From Bacteroides sp. AN502(2024) (GTDB taxonomy: Bacteria > Bacteroidota > Bacteroidia > Bacteroidales > Bacteroidaceae), in the NCBI RefSeq assembly GCF_041227145.1, contig NZ_JBGFSP010000011.1, forward strand, positions 1-64,000: a DNA stretch of 64,000 nucleotides, written 5' to 3'. The notes beneath the pieces are model-generated. The model did not search any database and had not been told where the DNA came from. It worked only from the letters and a program-made list of their open reading frames with translations. The translations under genes and the position numbers were made by a program. This document shows, piece by piece, positions 40,391-49,946 of the stretch (position 1 is its first letter; every line of letters starts with the position of its first letter).

Positions 40391-41635
40391 CTAAAATTGA
40401 TTGATGGAAACTATTCTGATGCTGCTATTTCTCCATATAGTCATTTCTTCTAAGTCATTAGTGATGACGAGGAGGTTGTCGCAGTGGAGTTCTTCGGCGG
40501 CTTCGACGAGGGCATCGAGTTCGCGCTTGCGGGTTTTCTCGGAGGTCATGTCGTAGCATACTTGGATCAGTTGCTCGACCTTTGTGCCGCGACGGGTCAC
40601 GAAGTCTATCTCCTTGTCGTTGCGGGTGCGGTAATAGAACAATGTGTTGCCGGGTTCATAGCCTCGGCGCATGAGTTCCACGAACACCTGGTTTTTCAAA
40701 AGGCGTCCGAGATTCTCGCTGAGATTGAATGCGGTGCTCTGCACAAATCCGTTATCCACTACATAGACCTTGCGCGGAGCTTTCTTCATCAGCTTCAGCT
40801 TTTTGTTGAAGCGTGGAAGATAGAAGAACAGATAAGACTCGGCAAGATAGTCGCAGAATTTCTTGGTGGTTGCCACACTTGACAGTCCTAACTCTACCGC
40901 AAGTTCGTTTGAGGAAATCGGGTTGCAGAAGTTGGAAAGTAGGTATATGGCAAGGTTATACAAATCGGTTGTGTTCCTTACCTTATGTCGCTTCGCAACA
41001 TCTTTCAACAATATGGAGTCAAACAATGTGGAAAGATAGTTCTTTGTAATGGCTCTCGCCTTTATGGTTTCTGGATAACCGCCGTTGCGCATATAATCAT
41101 CGGCGAGTACGGTAGCTTTGGCAAGCTGTTCCTCACGCGGCGCATGAATGTCGATGTCATTCCAGCTCATTGTTTCATCAAGGCTGAAAGGGAGCATTTC
41201 TATTTTCAGATAGCGTCCGGTCAGCGATGTCGTCATTTCACTGCTCAGGAGTTTTGCGTTGCTTCCGGTGATAACTAAATTTTTACCGCGACGATACAAT
41301 TTGCTTACCCACATATCCCAGTTGGGCAGGTTCTGCACCTCATCAAGAAGTAGATAATCATATCCGGGGTATATGTCATCAAGAGCCGACATCACCAAAT
41401 CCTCATTCCAATTCTCCAACAACTGTGCATCATCGAAATTCAGGTAGGCAAAGTTCTTTCCCTGCAACATTAGCAATGCAAACACAGATTTACCAACGCG
41501 TCGTGCCCCGGTGATCAGCTTAATCAACGGATTGGTGAGAAGCTCCTCAACATCATGTTTGGTTTGCCGTTGTTGGTACGGACGAGCCATCAGCTCATCG
41601 CGCTCAGTCTTTTGATTGAAGATTATATTTTTCAT
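40391..41635 (-). CDS. AAA_14/DUF4143 ATPase A
   Basis: 414 aa from the ATG at 41635. Walker A TGARRVGKS, Walker B YDYLLLDEVQN, sensor ITGSNAKLLSSE, and the C-terminal DUF4143 nuclease-like domain (FYYRTRNDKEIDFV with the D/E-D/K pattern). Such ATPases are common, often multicopy and linked to mobile DNA in Bacteroidetes; their targets are unknown. Its promoter overlaps an inverted repeat, suggesting autoregulation. Confidence 0.9.
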   Translation of the reverse strand: MKNIIFNQKTERDELMARPYQQRQTKHDVEELLTNPLIKLITGARRVGKSVFALLMLQGKNFAYLNFDDAQLLENWNEDLVMSALDDIYPGYDYLLLDEVQNLPNWDMWVSKLYRRGKNLVITGSNAKLLSSEMTTSLTGRYLKIEMLPFSLDETMSWNDIDIHAPREEQLAKATVLADDYMRNGGYPETIKARAITKNYLSTLFDSILLKDVAKRHKVRNTTDLYNLAIYLLSNFCNPISSNELAVELGLSSVATTKKFCDYLAESYLFFYLPRFNKKLKLMKKAPRKVYVVDNGFVQSTAFNLSENLGRLLKNQVFVELMRRGYEPGNTLFYYRTRNDKEIDFVTRRGTKVEQLIQVCYDMTSEKTRKRELDALVEAAEELHCDNLLVITNDLEEMTIWRNSSIRIVSINQF

Positions 41636-41653
41636 TGCCGTCTTATTAGAGTG

Positions 41654-41700
41654 CAAATATAGCTCTTTTTATTCAATTAAACCTCTATATTGAATAAAAA
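41654..41700 (-). promoter_or_regulatory. Promoter and operator-like repeat of ATPase A
   Basis: Minus-strand TATATTTG (41654-41661) is a good -7 box. Directly upstream, TTTTTATTCAAT (41666-41677) and ATTGAATAAAAA (41689-41700) are perfect 12-bp arms; a third half-site (TTTTATTCAAT) follows near 41710. Confidence 0.6.
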
Positions 41701-41728
41701 AGCATATATTTTATTCAATACGAAGATG

Positions 41729-42181
41729 CTATTGACTAAAAACTGAGATGTCAAGATGCTTGTTGAACTTTATAAAAGACGAATAGGACACCTCGAACAT
41801 TCCTGCATATCTGATTCTGTTCTCTTTCTGCAAGTTCCGGATATAGGTCAGATAGTATTCACCCACCGTTTTATGGGTTGTTTTGTTTGTGGCAGATTCA
41901 ATAAGAGTTGTAGCCGTAAAGTCTTTGCCTGCTATCCTCTTGTCCAAAGCGGTTTTCTGTATCTCATTGATTTTTTCGCTTATGAGAACGGCTATTCTTT
42001 CACGGTTCGGACATTTATCCTTTGGCTGGTTTGTCTTAAAGTCCCATTGTTCCGCTTTAACGGATATGCCAAGACTTTGGTACTTCTTTTTTCCGTCTTT
42101 ACAGATACGAATCATTAATGGGCTTTCCCCATTACTAAGAGTTTTGTACTTGTAACACACTACTTTTATAGTTTCACTCAT
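41729..42181 (-). pseudogene. Truncated tyrosine recombinase (integrase)
   Basis: 150 aa: only the arm-binding domain (MSETIKVVCYKYKTLSN, MIRICKDGKKKYQSLGISVK) and the start of the SAM-like core-binding domain (TVGEYYLTYIRNLQKENRIR). The catalytic domain with the R-H-R-Y residues is missing; full-length family members have about 400 aa. Marks the decayed end of an integrated element. Confidence 0.88.
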
Positions 42182-42580
42182 ACGATTTCCGGTTTAACTC
42201 TTGGTTTAACTTTGGAGTGAAAAACGTAGTATTTATAAAGAAAAAAGCAGCTATCCTATTTAGATAACTGCCTGATTTTTAAGTGATCCGCCTGGGGCTC
42301 ACCTGTGTCTTGTAATCTCCTGATATTCAGTTTCGGATTTTAATCTTCCAAATAATCTCCACCGATTTCGCAGTGTGATACTTTCTGTGTTTTGCGCACC
42401 ACTCTTTGGCTTTTGGTTGATGCAAAGGTAATACTATTTTTTGAGTAATGCACTGTTTCTACTCTAAAAATATGTGTATAGTAACGTTTTTTTTCGATTA
42501 GTTGTTTGGCATTTCAGGAAAAGGACTTAACTTTGTAATCGAAATCTCTGATGAATATCACATAATTTTCGACTACGACG
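42182..42580. other. Intergenic region between integrase remnant and ATPase B
   Basis: No gene. It holds the integrase upstream motif shared with 40200-40275, a hairpin GCAGCTATC/GATAACTGC (42247-42271, one mismatch), and the promoter of ATPase B. Confidence 0.5.
42505..42535 (+). promoter_or_regulatory. Promoter of ATPase B
   Basis: TTTG (42505-42508), a 19-base spacer and TAACTTTG (42528-42535) form a near-consensus Bacteroides promoter 45 bases before the ATG. Confidence 0.8.
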
Positions 42581-43831
42581 ATGATACAACGTAATCATTA
42601 TTTGGACGAACTTGTTTCCTTACAGGGGAACGGTATGATTAAAGTCATAACAGGAATGCGCAGATGTGGAAAGTCGTATTTGCTGTTTGATATATTTGTG
42701 TCTTATCTTGAAGGACAAGGAATAGCACCTGACCATATCATTAAGGTTGACCTTGAAGACTTTAAGAACAGGGGGCTGCGTAATCCTGATAATTTGTATT
42801 CATACGTGGAAAGCCGTATTACGGATGACCGGATGCACTATATTTTATTGGATGAGGTGCAGATGCTTGAACACTTTGAGGATGTGCTGAATGGTTTCCT
42901 AAAGATGCGGCATGTGGATGTATATGTTACAGGTAGTAATGCCAAATTTTTATCTAAGGACATCATTACGGAATTTCGGGGGCGCGGATATGAGGTGAAG
43001 ATGTATCCTTTGTGTTTTCGCGAATATATGTCGGCATACAAAGGTTCGGTTCAAGCCGGATTGAATGAATATATGCTGTATGGTGGATTGCCGCAAATAT
43101 TGTCATATACAACGGAAGAACAAAAGACAAAGTTCTTAAAAACATTGTTTGACGAGACTTACATCAAGGATATTAAAGACCGCTATGATATACGCAAGGA
43201 TGATGATTTGGAGGAACTTATCAACATTATGGCTTCTGGTATCGGTGCCTTGACCAATCCCAACAAGCTGGCAAACACTTTCCGCAGCGAAAAGAAGTCT
43301 ATAATATCATACGATACCATCAAAGATTACATTGATTATCTGTGTGATTCGTTTCTTGTGGAAAAGTCTACCCGTTACGATATAAAAGGCAAACGCTATG
43401 TTAATTCTCCCTATAAATATTATTTCATGGACTTAGGGCTGCGCAATGCTCGTATCAACTTTCGACAATATGAGAAAAGTCATCTGATGGAAAATCTTAT
43501 CTACAATGAGATGCGTGTACGGGGCTTCAATGTGGATGTCGGTACAGTGCCCACTTACACAAAGAATGAGGAAGGAAAGCCACAACGTGCCAATTTAGAA
43601 GTGGACTTCGTCTGCAATTTGGGAAGCCGTAGGTACTACATTCAATCTGCGTATAGAATGGAGTCCGAAGAAAAAATAAAGCAGGAACGGGCTTCGTTAT
43701 TAAAGGTGGAAGATTCTTTCAAGAAGATTATAGTTCTTGGTGAGGAGTGTCCGGTGACACGGGATGAACAGGGAATTACAACGATGAGTATTTTTGATTT
43801 CTTGCTGAAAGAGAATTCTTTGGAACTTTAG
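42581..43831 (+). CDS. AAA_14/DUF4143 ATPase B
   Basis: 416 aa. Walker A TGMRRCGKS, Walker B MHYILLDEVQMLEHF, VTGSNAKFLSKD sensor, and the DUF4143 C-terminus (NLEVDFVCNLGSRRYYIQSA). Same family as ATPase A but only distantly similar in sequence, and transcribed away from it across the integrase fragment. Role unknown. Confidence 0.9.
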   Translation: MIQRNHYLDELVSLQGNGMIKVITGMRRCGKSYLLFDIFVSYLEGQGIAPDHIIKVDLEDFKNRGLRNPDNLYSYVESRITDDRMHYILLDEVQMLEHFEDVLNGFLKMRHVDVYVTGSNAKFLSKDIITEFRGRGYEVKMYPLCFREYMSAYKGSVQAGLNEYMLYGGLPQILSYTTEEQKTKFLKTLFDETYIKDIKDRYDIRKDDDLEELINIMASGIGALTNPNKLANTFRSEKKSIISYDTIKDYIDYLCDSFLVEKSTRYDIKGKRYVNSPYKYYFMDLGLRNARINFRQYEKSHLMENLIYNEMRVRGFNVDVGTVPTYTKNEEGKPQRANLEVDFVCNLGSRRYYIQSAYRMESEEKIKQERASLLKVEDSFKKIIVLGEECPVTRDEQGITTMSIFDFLLKENSLEL

Positions 43832-44385
43832 TATTCTTGGAAATGACGAAACAGAAATCGAAAGCGTTGTAGGCTCTTGAGGAGGAAAATCAGAAAGGAA
43901 TACTCAAGAAATGGAAAAGTATAGAAGGAAATTTTTGTTCACCTGTTGACGGAATTAAAAGCGCTTTATATGGAACGTCATCTTATGTCCCCTGTTAGGA
44001 ATCCTTGACTGCACTTTCTTCATAGAAGCCGTTGGGACGAAGACCCTCTGCCGGATATCCGTCAAAGCCATTATCTCGTTCCTTTAACGTGACATCAAGG
44101 GTATGTGCGGTTTTCTCTACTTTTACACTTTTGAAATACTTAACCATTTCTTCTAGAACAGGCATTCTGCCAACTCTATGTAAGGGTTCTTTCCCATTGT
44201 ATTCGTTTCTTTCTGCAAAACTATAGATTTTTGAGAGATTACACAGGGTTGTTACTATGCGCCATCTTATGTCTAAATGGATGAATTTTAGGTTGCAGAA
44301 TGGAAAATCCACAATAAAACTGGTATATGAAACGAGTGCAATTACTCATTTGCATATGCCAACTCGTTATTGTTAGAAAATTTAC
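43832..44385. other. Degenerate stretch between ATPase B and the ISAon1-type IS
   Basis: Apart from the transposase fragment at 43995-44165 there is no intact gene. A plus-strand frame after 43852 reads MTKQKSKAL, a stop, then ALEEENQKGILKKW, which looks like a decayed transposase OrfA-type coiled coil. Confidence 0.45.
43995..44165 (-). pseudogene. Fragment of an ISAon1-type transposase N-terminal protein
   Basis: VLEEMVKYFKSVKVEKTAHT, LDVTLKERDN and GLRPNGFYEESAVKDS line up with LECFDIVKIENTAEMLTIHL and SKGFLPPVYIRDF of the intact protein at 44452. It is a different, older relative in the opposite orientation. Confidence 0.6.
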
Positions 44386-44451
44386 GGTTCACCGGTAAAA
44401 TCATGTGGTCTTCTTCTCTCCAATTCTTATCTTTGCCTTCAAAAAACTCTT

Positions 44452-44838
44452 ATGACTAGTTACGATACTCTTTTAGTTCTTGCTCGCTTCATACTCCCAG
44501 CTGACCTGTTGGAGTGTTTTGATATTGTTAAAATAGAGAACACCGCTGAAATGTTAACCATTCATTTAGATGAGCAAAATCTTCCTCCCTTGTCCTCTAG
44601 GGTTCACTCTTTAGAGTCCAAAGGTTTTCTTCCTCCGGTTTATATTCGTGATTTTCCTATCCGTGACCGTAAGGTAAGCTTATGTGTACGGCGTCGTAAA
44701 TGGCTCGACAAGGAAACTGGTTCTATCATCTGTAACACTTTTGAGCTTACCGCTCAGGGAACGCGACATTCAAAAGAATTCGCGTCTTTTTTAAAAGGAT
44801 TGCTTGGAGAAATACCCGATTACGGCCCGCTCTCTTGA
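44452..44838 (+). CDS. ISAon1-type transposase N-terminal region protein
   Basis: 128 aa. Begins MTSYDTLLVLARFILPADLL and contains the basic DNA-binding-like segment PIRDRKVSLCVRRRKWLD. In this family the DNA-binding part is a separate frame from the catalytic part. It overlaps the next gene by 35 bp, which lies in the +1 frame. Confidence 0.88.
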   Translation: MTSYDTLLVLARFILPADLLECFDIVKIENTAEMLTIHLDEQNLPPLSSRVHSLESKGFLPPVYIRDFPIRDRKVSLCVRRRKWLDKETGSIICNTFELTAQGTRHSKEFASFLKGLLGEIPDYGPLS

Positions 44839-45787
44839 ACGTTATTATCATATTGACGGTGATCAGTTTGAGCGGCAATATAAAGAGTATCTAAGTGACT
44901 ACTGCATGTGGGATCAACTGTCCCATGCCGCAAACTGGCTGCTGTTTTCCGAGAACCTGGGACCGTACTTGAGTATTGATGAAACTTCCCTTTCTAATGG
45001 TGAGTTATATACTATAATCATCAACAGAGAGGCACACGGTGGTAAAGGTGCTATCGTGGCTATTGTCAAGGGTACCAAGGCTGACGATGTCATAGCTGTG
45101 CTAGAACAAATCCCTGAAGAAGCACTTCGGATGGTGCGGGAGGTCACTCTTGATTTGTCAGAAAGTATGCGCAAGATCGTTCGCAGATGTTTCACCTCGG
45201 CTATCCGTGTGATAGATCGCTTCCATATTCAAAAGCTGGCGTGTGATGCTGTACAGGAAATTAGAATCGGACACCGTTGGGAAGCTATACAAGAAGAGAC
45301 TGATGTCAGGCAGGAAGCTAAAGGTCTGAAAAAGAAATATACCCCTTTTACCTTTGAGAATGGTGATACACGCAAGGAATTATTGGCAAGGAGCCGGTAT
45401 CTGCTTTTCAAATCTGCTGAAAAATGGACTGAAGCACAGAAGCTCAGAGCTACAGTCTTATTCAGAGAATATCCGGATATTAAACGGGCATATTCACTTA
45501 GTCATTCTTTAAGAATGATTTTTAATAAACGATCGATAAAGGCAGGAGCAAGAACCAATTTAGCGAAGTGGTATCAAGAAGTAGAACAATCTGGATTTGA
45601 ATCGTTTAACACAATAGCTGCTACATTATATGACAGAAGTGAGCAGATACTAAACTTCTATATTAATAGGGCATCAAATGCTGCTGCAGAATCATTTAAT
45701 GCGAAAGTTAAACAGTTCAGAGCACAACTTAGAGGGGTTATAGACATACCCTTTTTCTTGTATAGACTAACTAAAATTTATGCATAA
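44804..45787 (+). CDS. ISAon1-type transposase, catalytic part
   Basis: 327 aa from a TTG; the frame is open only from 44795, so translation must start here or enter by a +1 shift. ISL3-like DDE residues: SIDETSLSNGELY, VIDRFHIQKL and NAAAESFNAKVKQFRAQLRG. It looks intact. Confidence 0.9.
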   Translation: MEKYPITARSLERYYHIDGDQFERQYKEYLSDYCMWDQLSHAANWLLFSENLGPYLSIDETSLSNGELYTIIINREAHGGKGAIVAIVKGTKADDVIAVLEQIPEEALRMVREVTLDLSESMRKIVRRCFTSAIRVIDRFHIQKLACDAVQEIRIGHRWEAIQEETDVRQEAKGLKKKYTPFTFENGDTRKELLARSRYLLFKSAEKWTEAQKLRATVLFREYPDIKRAYSLSHSLRMIFNKRSIKAGARTNLAKWYQEVEQSGFESFNTIAATLYDRSEQILNFYINRASNAAAESFNAKVKQFRAQLRGVIDIPFFLYRLTKIYA

Positions 45788-45870
45788 AACCACAGGATTT
45801 TATCGATGACCCCACAAGACTTTACCGGTGACCCAAAAATAGCTATATAGCAGGTTTATAGTATGTAAAA

Positions 45871-45906
45871 ATGGCTTCCTTGTTCGTCCGCCGACGAGGA
45901 AGCCAT
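45871..45906 (-). terminator. Terminator of the efflux/two-component operon
   Basis: ATGGCTTCCT (45871-45880) pairs with AGGAAGCCAT (45897-45906). On the minus strand it is followed by TTTTTAC, 150 bases after the response regulator stop. The remaining 45907-46055 is empty. Confidence 0.8.
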
Positions 45907-46055
45907 TCAACACAAAAACTAAACTAGACTTAACTAAACTATTCTATTCTTGGAATTTCACAATTCCTTTTTGTTTTGCAAAGGTAGATATAAAACGGTT
46001 TTTGACAAACTATAATCGACAAAATTTACTTTTTTGTCGACAAATTTATGAATCA

Positions 46056-46754
46056 TCAGCTCCTTTCGTCAAGAAAAGTCTGAAAAGCTTGCTTGTAACT
46101 ATCGCTGATAGGAATATATGTCTTGTCAAAAACAATACGTCCGCGGTCGATTATGCGTATCTTATCTTTTTGTACAATGAATGAGCGGTGCACGCGTATG
46201 AAATGACTGGAAGGTAAGAGTTCCTCCATTGCTTTCATACTCATCAGTGATAGAATGGGTTTGGAAGTGTCTTCTGTATATATTTTAATATAATCTTTCA
46301 GTCCTTCGATATACATGATTTTCTTCAAGTCCACTTGTACCAGCTTGTAGTCACTTTTCACAAAGATACTGTCTATCTTTTCCGGCTTCTGTACAAGTTC
46401 GAACCATTGAACGGCCTTGTTGGCGGCTTGCAGGAAATCGATGTACGAGATCGGTTTCAGCAGGTAATCGAGTGCATTGACACGATAACCGTCAATGGCA
46501 TATTGTCCGAAAGCAGTAGTAAATACAATGCGGGTGTGCGGATTTACCATTTTTGAGAATTCCAAACCATTAAGCTCCGGCATCTGGATGTCCAGAAACA
46601 GGAGATCGACCTCTTCGCCCGGCAATTCTTTCATTGCCTGAACCGCACTGGAGTACTTTCCAACGAGTTGCAGGAACGGAGTTTTATTCACGTAACTCTC
46701 TAACAAACTAAGAGCTAGTGGCTCATCGTCAATCATTGCACAACGTAATACCAT
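46056..46754 (-). CDS. LytTR-family response regulator
   Basis: 232 aa. Receiver domain with phospho-acceptor Asp55 (LLFLDIQMPELNG) and conserved IDDEP; C-terminal LytTR DNA-binding domain (IMYIEGLKDYIKIYT, FIRVHRSFIVQ). Partner of the histidine kinase directly upstream. Likely controls the efflux operon it sits in. Confidence 0.94.
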   Translation of the reverse strand: MVLRCAMIDDEPLALSLLESYVNKTPFLQLVGKYSSAVQAMKELPGEEVDLLFLDIQMPELNGLEFSKMVNPHTRIVFTTAFGQYAIDGYRVNALDYLLKPISYIDFLQAANKAVQWFELVQKPEKIDSIFVKSDYKLVQVDLKKIMYIEGLKDYIKIYTEDTSKPILSLMSMKAMEELLPSSHFIRVHRSFIVQKDKIRIIDRGRIVFDKTYIPISDSYKQAFQTFLDERS

Positions 46755-46796
46755 AACTTTTATATCTAAAGTTTTTATAATTCAATCTCCTGAAAT

Positions 46797-47858
46797 TTAC
46801 TCTCTGATCTTGATACTTAATCGCGATTCATATACTTTTTCATCTTTTGAGATGCCTTTCGACCAAGTATAAGCCTCGGGATAAAGAATCTCCAACCGGC
46901 GGCTGACTTGTTCCAGTCCCACTCCCGAGCCACTTTTATCCTCTACTGTCTTTGGATGATTACTGTTGTGGATTTCGCAAATCACCTCTCTGTCATTTTC
47001 CGAAAGATGAATACGGATGAAACTCGATTCAGTAGGAGAGATGCCATGTTTGAAGGCGTTCTCTATTAACGAGATGAAGATAAGCGGGGCTATCAGTGTC
47101 TGGCTGTCCGGACGGATATCGAATTTAGTAATCACCTGTACATGGGCTGATAGGCGGATACGCATCAATTCGATGTAATTACGGATAAAATCAACCTCCT
47201 TACAAAGAGGAACGTATGTCTGCTGGTTATCATATAACACGTAACGAAGCAGTTTGCTCAACTCTTGAATTGCTTGTTGCGCCTTGTCCGAATCAAATGC
47301 AATCAGTGCATAGATATTATTCAGCGTATTCAGCAGAAAGTGAGGGTTCAGCTGATTCCGCAGATTCTTCAGTTCCGCTTCCGCACGGCTTCGTTCCGCC
47401 TCCTTGCGAGCAGCTTCGTTCTGTGCCCATCGTGCACTCATACGAATAGCGGCGCTTAGTCCGATAGTGAATACGAGGCTCAACATATCTCTAAGGAAGA
47501 ACAACCATCCCGGAGGCATACCCGGTCTTTTGGCTTTGGGTGTACATGACGGATCGAATGTCAAGCTTTGCCAGAAATGTAACAGAATGCCGATGATGCA
47601 TAAAAAGATTATGTTGTAGATGATATATCTTTTAGCCTGACTCTGAAACAGATAGCGTGGGACAAGAATGAAATAATTCACATAGAACGCAATCATGAAC
47701 GAAAGGGGGACGGCAAGATGGCGCGTATAGGCCAGCCAGTTAATGTTCCCGTTCTCACGTTCGACGAAAAAGAACGGGAAACCGAACATAATCCCCCAGC
47801 TGATAACGTGTATCAGTATCTCCAGGGGACGACGTGCAGATGTAAAGGGTTGTTTCAT
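46797..47858 (-). CDS. LytS/YehU-type sensor histidine kinase
   Basis: 353 aa from the ATG at 47858, 49 bases after the ABC permease stop. Four transmembrane helices (HVISWGIMFGFPFFFVE, LSFMIAFYVNYFILVP, IIYNIIFLCIIGILLHF, LSLVFTIGLSAAIRM), the His_kinase motif with the phosphorylated His in NQLNPHFLLNTLNNI, and a HATPase_c region (SLIENAFKHGI, GSGVGLEQVSRRL). Senses an envelope signal for the following regulator. Confidence 0.93.
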   Translation of the reverse strand: MKQPFTSARRPLEILIHVISWGIMFGFPFFFVERENGNINWLAYTRHLAVPLSFMIAFYVNYFILVPRYLFQSQAKRYIIYNIIFLCIIGILLHFWQSLTFDPSCTPKAKRPGMPPGWLFFLRDMLSLVFTIGLSAAIRMSARWAQNEAARKEAERSRAEAELKNLRNQLNPHFLLNTLNNIYALIAFDSDKAQQAIQELSKLLRYVLYDNQQTYVPLCKEVDFIRNYIELMRIRLSAHVQVITKFDIRPDSQTLIAPLIFISLIENAFKHGISPTESSFIRIHLSENDREVICEIHNSNHPKTVEDKSGSGVGLEQVSRRLEILYPEAYTWSKGISKDEKVYESRLSIKIRE

Positions 47859-47907
47859 AAAGACAAAGATAATTTTTTTGATTGACAAACCGACTGTTGT
47901 CAATCAA

Positions 47908-49128
47908 TTATTCGTATCTGATGGCTTCTATCGGATCCAAATCTGCTGCTTTCTTAGCCGGATACCATCCGAAGAAGACTCCCGTAACGGTGCATACTGC
48001 GAAGGAGAGGAATACACTCCACGGCTGGATATAGATGGGCCAATGTGCCACGCTCTTGACAATCCAGCTGGAACCGCAACCGATAATCACTCCGATGATA
48101 CCTCCCGTGATACTAATCATGATGGCCTCGATGAGGAATTGGTTTAGAATATCGACTCCACGTGCACCGACGGACATACGCAGGCCGATTTCACGGGTAC
48201 GCTCCGTAACAGATACATACATAATATTCATAATTCCGATACCACCCACCACCAGTGAAATACCTGCAATGCAAGCCAGCAAGGTTGTCATCAAGTCGGT
48301 GGTTGAGTTGAGCATCGTACTCAATTCCTGCTGGGTACGGATGGTGAAATCATCGTTATCCGAAGCTTTCAGTTTATGGTTGCGACGGAGGATTGTACTG
48401 ATTTCGTCAGTAGCGTACTCCGTCATGTCTTCGGTAAGGGCAGAAGCAAACACTCCTTGCAGATACGTAACGGCAAGTAGTCGTTTCATTACCGTGCTGT
48501 ATGGCGCAAGCACTACTGCATCCTGATCTTGTCCCATAGAGTTGTAGCCTTTGGCTTTGAGCACGCCTACCACACGAAGCGGTATTTTGTTGAAACGAAT
48601 AATCTTACCTACCGGATCACTTCCATCCGGAAAAAGATTGTCTACTATTGTCTTTCCGATTACACACACTTTGGCTGAACTCTGTATGTCGGCTTCTGTA
48701 AACATCTCTCCGTTTTCAATAGTCAGTTGTCGGATGTCGAGGTATTCTGTTCCGACACCGTTCACAGAAGCCGGGTAGTTGTTGTTGCCGGCAATGAGTT
48801 GCCCCGATGCTGAAACATTGGGACTGATGGCGGACAGGAAACTTGTCTCGTCGCGTAAGGCTTTGTAGTCGGAAAGCTTCAGAGTCTGCATGGCAGACGG
48901 GTCCTGCCGGACACCTCCACGCATATCGGCTCCCGGATGAATCATAATCATGTTCGAACCCATCTCGGAAATCTGCTGCCGGATACTTTTCTTCGAACCT
49001 TGTCCGATAGCCAGCATCGTGATGACGGAAGCTACGCCAATAATGATACCGAGCATAGTTAGAAAAGCACGCAGCTTATTGTTCGCCAATGCACGGAGAG
49101 CTATCTTAAATAAATTTGTTCCATTCAT
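47908..49128 (-). CDS. MacB-type ABC transporter permease
   Basis: 406 aa. N-terminal helix (NNKLRAFLTMLGIIIGVASV), a large periplasmic MacB_PCD domain, and three C-terminal helices of the FtsX domain (VVGGIGIMNIMYVSVTERTR). Works with the ATPase and adaptor of this operon to drive export through the TolC-like channel; substrate unknown. Confidence 0.94.
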   Translation of the reverse strand: MNGTNLFKIALRALANNKLRAFLTMLGIIIGVASVITMLAIGQGSKKSIRQQISEMGSNMIMIHPGADMRGGVRQDPSAMQTLKLSDYKALRDETSFLSAISPNVSASGQLIAGNNNYPASVNGVGTEYLDIRQLTIENGEMFTEADIQSSAKVCVIGKTIVDNLFPDGSDPVGKIIRFNKIPLRVVGVLKAKGYNSMGQDQDAVVLAPYSTVMKRLLAVTYLQGVFASALTEDMTEYATDEISTILRRNHKLKASDNDDFTIRTQQELSTMLNSTTDLMTTLLACIAGISLVVGGIGIMNIMYVSVTERTREIGLRMSVGARGVDILNQFLIEAIMISITGGIIGVIIGCGSSWIVKSVAHWPIYIQPWSVFLSFAVCTVTGVFFGWYPAKKAADLDPIEAIRYE

Positions 49129-49186
49129 AATTGATAATTATTAACTGAATTATTCGTGCAGAAAAACAGCATATCCGAAACTCGAT

Positions 49187-49936
49187 TTATGAATCCTCGT
49201 CGTTTTTCGGCAAAGCAGCCAGTGCTTCGGCAGCCGAAAGAATCTTCGGATTGGTCGTGTCTTCTATCACATGACCGTCACGCAGGCGGATATTCCGGCT
49301 GCTATATTGCGAAAGTTCAGGATTATGTGTCACAAAGATAATCGTTCGTCCCTCGGCATGGAGCTTTTGAAACAAGACAAGTATCTCGAAAGAGGTACGG
49401 CTGTCAAGGTTTCCGGTCGCTTCATCGGCAAGAATCACTGCCGGATTGTTGACCAATGCGCGTGCAATGGCAACGCGTTGCATTTGTCCGCCGGACATCT
49501 GGTTGGATTTATGTTCCAGACGGTCCCCCAATCCTACGGCCTGTAAAGATTCGATGGCACGGTGGCGACGTTCGGCAGCACTGACGGCAGAGTTGTACAT
49601 AAGCGGTAGTTCCACATTTTCCACTGCTGTCGTTTTAGGCAACAGGTTGTAATTTTGGAACACGAAGCCGATCTTCCGGTTTCTTAGTATCGCACGTTGA
49701 GACTTGCTCATCGTACGTACGGGAATATCGTCGAGCAAATACTCTCCACTGGTCGGGGTATCCAGGCAACCTAATATATTGAGGAGCGTGGATTTTCCTG
49801 AACCGGAAGTTCCCATGATAGTGACAAACTCTCCTTCATTGATATTGAACGAGACGCCACGCAATGCATGGACCGTTTCGTCGCCTACCTGAAAGTTGCG
49901 TTTGATATTTTGTATTTCAATTACTTTTTTCATCAT
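49187..49936 (-). CDS. MacB/LolD-type ABC transporter ATPase
   Basis: 249 aa from the first of two adjacent ATGs (49936 or 49933); a longer frame would overlap the adaptor gene. Walker A GTSGSGKST, Q-loop FVFQNYNLLP, signature MSGGQMQRVAIARAL, Walker B VILADEATGNLD, switch His in FVTHNPE. Powers the MacAB-like exporter encoded around it. Confidence 0.95.
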   Translation of the reverse strand: MMKKVIEIQNIKRNFQVGDETVHALRGVSFNINEGEFVTIMGTSGSGKSTLLNILGCLDTPTSGEYLLDDIPVRTMSKSQRAILRNRKIGFVFQNYNLLPKTTAVENVELPLMYNSAVSAAERRHRAIESLQAVGLGDRLEHKSNQMSGGQMQRVAIARALVNNPAVILADEATGNLDSRTSFEILVLFQKLHAEGRTIIFVTHNPELSQYSSRNIRLRDGHVIEDTTNPKILSAAEALAALPKNDEDS

Positions 49937-49946
49937 AAATAATGTA

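Larger units (their letters stand above)
44386..45834 (+). mobile_element. ISAon1-type (ISL3-like) insertion sequence
   Basis: 1449 bp. The left end GGTTCACCGGTAAAATCATG (44386) matches the complement of the right end, GGGTCACCGGTAAAGTCTTG (ending 45834). A second, imperfect copy of the right end lies just inside it at about 45790-45813. Two transposase frames lie within. Confidence 0.9.

Noticed and set aside
42290..42330. tRNA 3' end serving as an integrase attachment site
   Set aside because: GATCCGCCTGGGGCTC looked like part of a T-arm, but no T-loop or acceptor pairing can be built.
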